Below, piece by piece: positions 58,961 through 64,000 of a DNA stretch of 64,000 nt. Source of the DNA: Isoetes taiwanensis (taxonomy: Eukaryota; Streptophyta; Lycopodiopsida; Isoetales; Isoetaceae). The notes under the pieces were generated by a model, which made no database searches, was not told where the DNA came from, and saw only the letters and a list, made by a program, of their open reading frames with translations. The stretch covers positions 21,703,863 to 21,767,862 of the forward strand of contig JAJEKV010000016.1 in NCBI GenBank assembly GCA_021234155.1, written 5' to 3'. A program made the translations under genes and the position numbers. Every line of letters starts with the position of its first letter. The first letter of the stretch is position 1.

Positions 58961-61736
58961 TGAAGTAGGCCTTTATAAATTTTGCATGGCGGAAATAGGG
59001 CTATTATGTGTGTCATGGGAGATTTTTCTTACTCCCTTATGCTTTAAGTATGCATAGTTGTTCTTTGATATTAAAGGTTGCCTTCCTTTTTAAAATATTT
59101 GAAGGTTTTTTCTTTCTTAATTAGATCCTTGCACTCTTGCAAAGACTAGCCCATATGTGCTTGAACTCCATGTTGGAGGAGATGGATTCTTCTATCTTCT
59201 TGCCGCGAATTCGGCTTGCGAAGTGGAGATGTCATTGCAAAATGATGCTTCAAAAGCTTGCCAATATGTGGCAATGTCTTAGCTTCTCCGGTGGCTTTCC
59301 TCAAATGGGCTGCATGCTCTTACGTTGATTTATGGTGTAGATCACGATGTCGTCGAAGAGAATTCTTTGAAGAACTCAGCCAAGGAATCTTCGAAGATGT
59401 CGTTCCTCAAAGTGCATAAAAAGTCGATTGGAGCATTTGATAAACTCAAAGGGCATTCTTGTGAAGTCATAGTGCCCATCACAGGTGTTCTAAAGGAGTC
59501 TTATAATTATCTTAAGCTCTTAGTCCTTATTTGATGATTGGTAGAGCTTAAGTCAATTTTGTAGAAGAATCTTGCTTCTTGGGGCTGATCCATTATGTTG
59601 TTTGCATGTTGAGCTGCCCATGGTTGATATACATCTTTAGAATTCCATCGGCCGAAAGGATCCCAAGTCGATCAACTCCTATAAGCTGCTTCTTGAGCTC
59701 GCTAGCTTTCGGAAGTGCTCATTCTATATAGAGCTTTGCTTTGGTGGGCTCTGCATGCGGTGCAAGAGTGATTTCGGACTCTACGCCTCTATAGAGCAAA
59801 AGCTCTCAAATTTCACGGAGGTATATCATGGGACTTCTTGATTAGCTTAAAAATTGGAATGAGGCAACTATTCCAAAGTAGCACCTTCCTTCTTACTCTT
59901 GAGGTCGAGTCGGCGACTTGTGGCTTAAGTATATATGACCTCGTTCCTCGTGGCCTTAGTAATTGCTTCCAATGACATCGTTACATAATTGAAATTACTT
60001 CCTTAACTTTAATTATAAGGTACTTGCCCTTTGGTCTTTGGGATAACATCTCTTGCTAATGATAATCAATTATTGCCTTGTAGGCTTTAATATTGCATGT
60101 CTATTATGAGGTCATAGTTGCCAATGTACATAAGTTGGTCCGATGCTCTACTTTGCTCCGCTTTTAAGGTTGATGTCGAACTTGACTCTTGTTCGTTGGT
60201 CTTTGCTAATAATTAGCCTTGCCATAATTTGGCCTAGATTTAGACTTAAGAGTCTTGCTCTTAAAGATGTCCGTCATCTAGGAGGTGCAAAGTTACAAGT
60301 TAAAGAACTTACTTATATAAATCATATGGCCACAAGTTTAGTAAGCACGACCTTACCTTTGGGCACACATAAAAAAACTGTAATTAAATAATTATTCTTG
60401 TTTTAGATCTAATCTATACTCTAGGATCTCCTGTTTCTTAATTATTGCCCTCTTGAAATAGTCCTACCTTTGAGTTGATGCCATCTAAGAAGTTGGCCGG
60501 ACTTATTAGATTGCTTCCCTTGCCCTTCATTTGGTCATATTATTCCTTATGCTGTGGAAGTACTCGTCGTATACATGGTTGAGGGTTATCCTGTTATTGA
60601 ATCCTTCTTAGCGAGGTGATCAAGCTCACGAAGAGGTTCCAATATGTTGGATATCTGTCATCAATGTATACAATTATTGTAGTCCATACGTTTTTGTTCC
60701 CAATCCTTGAAGCTTTGTTCCATTTTTGGGTCCATCCTTTCTAAAGGAAATGACAAAAAATCTACTTGAAATTTCGTCCCAATCCCATCATGGATGTTAT
60801 CACCTATAATTCTAAGATATTCAACTATTTGATAGGTCCTCTAGCTTGCCTAAAGCTGGTGTAGTCGTTAGTTGTTGGGGTAGCAAGGCGATGATCCATA
60901 ATTTGTTGAAAAATCTGGTCTCCTTGGACTTGTTGTATAACCATTCGTGTGCCCTGCTTCTTTTGTCGAACATATTCTGACTCTTCTCGTCCTTAATGTT
61001 AATGTTGACTACCTTCATTAAAGTTATCCATATTAATGGACTTGGTGATGTAGTGGCGACACAAGACTCGGTGTCGCATCCCAAAGGCTTGAAGGTAATG
61101 TTCACCACTGTGTGGAATCTTTCATGTTTGACTCATCTGCCTTGAAGGTTACGAGATTTGAGGATGATTCTTCTAACTCCTGAATTGATATTGTTGTGTT
61201 GACCTTGTCGATTCGATTCTTCATCCTACTGGTTACATGCTGCTATTATAAGGCTGAAGACAATGTCGAGTGCTTTACCACTTCTAACTGAGCAACTTCT
61301 TTTTCTGAGAGAAGTTTATTTGCATCCATGTGGAGGGATTGTAATCTTGACTGATCAGTTAGTAATGCTGGTATTTGGTCCCCCATTATGCCTCTTTTTG
61401 ATGGTGTTTGACCTCCAATCTCTAAGGTAGAAGATCGTCATGATCTTGGGATGGTACTTGCCGAGGTTGATGTAGCTGGTCTGAAGTATCGGGGCTGATG
61501 AGGAAGAAGTTTGTTGCAATGTCGCCATATTCCTATTCCTGAGCAGCCCACCCTTGCTGGCTTGTAATACCTCCTTAGTCAAAGCATGTTTGCTTGAAGT
61601 CTAAATCTGATACTACTATGGCCTGTATATCTGCGATAGTTGCCCTTCATAGGAGGTATGTCCAGTCTCATCCTTTAGGACTCTCGATGTCATAAGTCAC
61701 TGAAGTCATCTACTTGTTGGTGGCGTAGCTGTGACA

Positions 61737-62054
61737 TTAATCATTAATGTGGGGCCCTTCCTCGAGACAATATGGCACTTGGAGAATATCCTTGACTAGG
61801 AGATGTTCCTCCCCTAATGTGATCAATTTTATAAGTGCCATGATGCCCATTGGCTGTTGGATAACTCTCTTGGCAAGTCTTGTGTCTAATCTTGATGTCG
61901 CAATTGTCCTTCCTATAGACTCTCCTTTATTATTTATGTTCGGGCTTCCTTGTACACCATCTTGGCCTTTGAAATTTCTTCCATAAGGTTGCCCTCTGCT
62001 TTCAATTCGTTGATGTTGTCGAGTGTGGCTCCTTTCGGGACTTCGAGGATCCAA
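61737..62054 (-). pseudogene. Possible gag remnant of gypsy copy B
   Basis: A 105-codon minus-strand frame rich in Arg, Gln and Ser (PRSPERSHTRQHQRIESRGQ) ends with LVKDILQVPYCLEEGPHIND. Its position upstream of pol and its composition suit gag, but no capsid or zinc-knuckle motif is visible. Confidence 0.4.
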
Positions 62055-62497
62055 GAGCGAAGGTTCTCGACCTATTTTCTTGCCCTAAGTGCACAAGGCA
62101 ACTAATACTACCACAACAACAATTATTTACGTCTACTTACTCTACAAACCCTATTTTTATACCTTTATCCACTCTACCTCAATTGACCCACTTGGCCTTT
62201 GGCACTTTACTGAGCGAGAGAAAGGTACTTATTTACTATCATGGCATAAGGAGACTTACTTTGCGGATGCACTTGGTTGTTGGACTAACTTACCTAGATA
62301 GAATAGATTCCTAGATAATTATCTATGATACAAAGGCATGGGAAGACACTTGATGGTAGTGCACCTATCGTGTATTGGTGTATCATATAGCGATGTGACA
62401 ACAATTTCTAAGGCCTTGGCAACTAGCTAGGTTTCCAAGAAAAGGTTTGATTATACTACCTGTATATAGACAAGAAGACACTTAAAGCATGATTTCA

Positions 62498-64000
62498 ATA
62501 TGTAGCATTATAACAGGGGTTTTTTTTTTCTGTTTGTGTACTGTTATCTCTAAGGTTTTCATATGATTTGGTGGTCATATTCATCCAAGTGTACTAAATA
62601 GTATTTCTAGAGTGCACCCTTTTGTTAGCCGTTGATTTTAGGAAAGGGGGCAAATCCTGTCGTCCATTATTTTTAGGTTTTTTTTTAGGGTTGTGTGGAT
62701 TAGGGCCATAATCGAGGTCTTAGTTTCTAGGGCCTTTTTTGGCGTGCTTCTCTCTATCTCTATGAATGGAGGCAACCGATATCTGTTCGACCTCCCTGCC
62801 CTTTTCCCCATCCCATTCCGTCGGACCCATTGTCTATTTTCTACCGATTTGCAGGAAAACATCGTGGGTTTTCGAATTTGTGCCTCCCTTGTCCGGATTT
62901 TGGTTTAGGGATCTAGTTTTTGAGTACCCATAACTTCATTTTGGGGAGAAATAGCAATTGATTGATGCCGGAGGAAGCATGGAACTTGCTTACATTTATC
63001 TGTTTACCTCACGGTACCTACAACTGGGAAGGCGATGTTTGAACTCCATGCGATCTTACGATGTTTCATTGGAATTTTTTGTTCGGTATGTATCTTGTGC
63101 ATTTCTTTTATTCTGTTTGGCTTGCATTGTAGGTTTATTTTGTGCTCGATGGACTCCAACGAGAAATCGCTAAATGGTCATGTGCGAGAACTTCTAGATC
63201 ACGAAACATGAGAAAAGTGGGGTTGAAGTGGGTCTTTGCTATTACGTTTTGAAGCTAATAGAATTTATGAAAGATTTTAAAGGCGGCACTAGCTTTCAAG
63301 GAGCAAACAAATGTGGAGGAACAAGACAAGCATCCCTACCACTATATTGCGGATCATTTGGAAAAGGTGGCTTCTTCACGTATGAAAGCGAAGGGCTAGC
63401 ATTGGGGGCAACTTAATTATGGCACAAAGACAATCTTTCAATTAGGACCTTGCTACTATTCTTCTTGGTGTTGGAGCTCTTATCAAGTTAGTTATTTAGT
63501 TAGTTATTTACGGTAAGCAAGTGGTGAAAACCATGGACCCGGTTCCTTGAAGAGTCCCTTCATCTGCTTGGCGCTTCTGCGATCTGTTATTATTCAGATT
63601 TCTTGCAAGAAAGTGGCAGTCCGTTTACGCCACCAATGGCTGTAATGGCGACATGCCACTAAAGTTCAAGACATATCGTGCGGCGTCTCGACATCGGCCA
63701 ATGCCATATCCCATGTAAATCTTTGCCTTTCTTGTTGGATGACATCAACTTGTATAGATGGTTACCAACACAAAGTTAAGGTGATTAAATCATCAAGGCT
63801 TGCCTTTGGCGTCTCGAAGGCGGCTGAAGCATGCAATTCGTGTAACAAAGTGGAGAAATTTCTAAAGGGAAAGATAATCCACGGCCCGACACAATCCTAA
63901 ACTTCCTCAATATATTAAAACCGATGTGGCATTTGAAGGGATAAAATTGGTGACTACAAATGTACGGCCAAGAAACTGGTTTCTATTGAGTTTATGAGTT
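62498..64000 (+). mobile_element. Unclassified repeat family, copy 4 (head identified; end not seen)
   Basis: ATATGTAGCATTATAACAGG at 62498 and the following 140 bases, including TCTAGAGTGCACCC and GCCGTTGATTTTA, match the heads of copies 1 to 3. The following sequence is unlike the other bodies and contains no recognisable gene; open frames at 62693-62908 and 62958-63173 are unidentified. No foldback tail appears before the window ends, so the right border is unknown. The element sits within or at the edge of gypsy copy B. Confidence 0.55.

Larger units (their letters stand above)
56876..62497 (-). mobile_element. Decayed Ty3/gypsy retrotransposon, copy B (inverted relative to copy A)
   Basis: Reverse complement of 61235 to 56876 follows copy A from position 1 to about 5897 without the insertion at 293-1817. 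Stretches such as 60640-60930 match 1845-2130 at about 98 percent by eye; the integrase and LTR parts match less well, with many one- or two-base indels. Both copies have the same broken pol gene. Homology stops at 56876, within the LTR. From 61235 to 62497 it continues into a part that in copy A lies off the left edge, including a Gln/Arg-rich minus-strand frame at 61737-62054 that may be gag. Confidence 0.82.

Overview
The window is nuclear DNA of a land plant with a repeat-rich genome. It holds GT-AG introns, plant Ty1/copia and Ty3/gypsy retrotransposons primed by initiator-tRNA-Met, L1-type LINEs, a Helitron-type terminus, and a plant-type GABA/amino-acid transporter gene. Nothing bacterial, organellar or operon-like is present. 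A metallothionein-like exon pair faintly resembles conifer type-3 proteins, but I cannot assign a species.

Layout. 1-6465: decayed Ty3/gypsy element (copy A, + strand), split by a 1.5-kb unclassified repeat (293-1817) and ending in an LTR. 6466-7837: upstream DNA. 7838-11788: the one intact host gene, a seven-exon GAT1-like transporter of 444 aa. 12352-12379: Helitron-like 3' end. 13231-14600: two 5'-truncated LINEs back to back, one with a 16-bp target duplication. 14742-27059: complete copia insertion (minus strand, duplication GTATC), interrupted by a copy of the unclassified repeat (15588-17920) and by a much younger, gag-less copia (18318-22545, duplication ATGCC). 27155-29481: a third copy of the unclassified repeat.

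29482-44300: mostly non-coding, but containing a five-exon squalene synthase pseudogene fragment (36635-37495, minus), an unassigned coding relic (about 38190-38775, minus), a Cys-rich metallothionein-like exon pair (40511-40943, minus), a 104-bp hairpin (42405-42508) and a 160-175-bp tandem array (42729-43210). 44325-about 50580: a chromodomain Ty3/gypsy element (+), with a 689-codon open frame for RNase H, integrase and chromodomain but a broken gag and reverse transcriptase. 50600-56875: unrecognised, partly coding-like DNA with small GATCGC hairpins. 56876-62497: gypsy copy B, closely matching copy A in inverted orientation. 62498 onward: fourth copy of the unclassified repeat head.

Only the transporter gene looks functional. 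The rest is a stack of mobile elements whose nesting gives a relative order: outer copia first, then the unclassified repeat and the young copia inside it. No new gene system was found. The best candidates for something undescribed are the head-sharing unclassified repeat family with a foldback tail, and the large inverted pair of equally decayed gypsy copies. Boundaries and identities were judged by eye.
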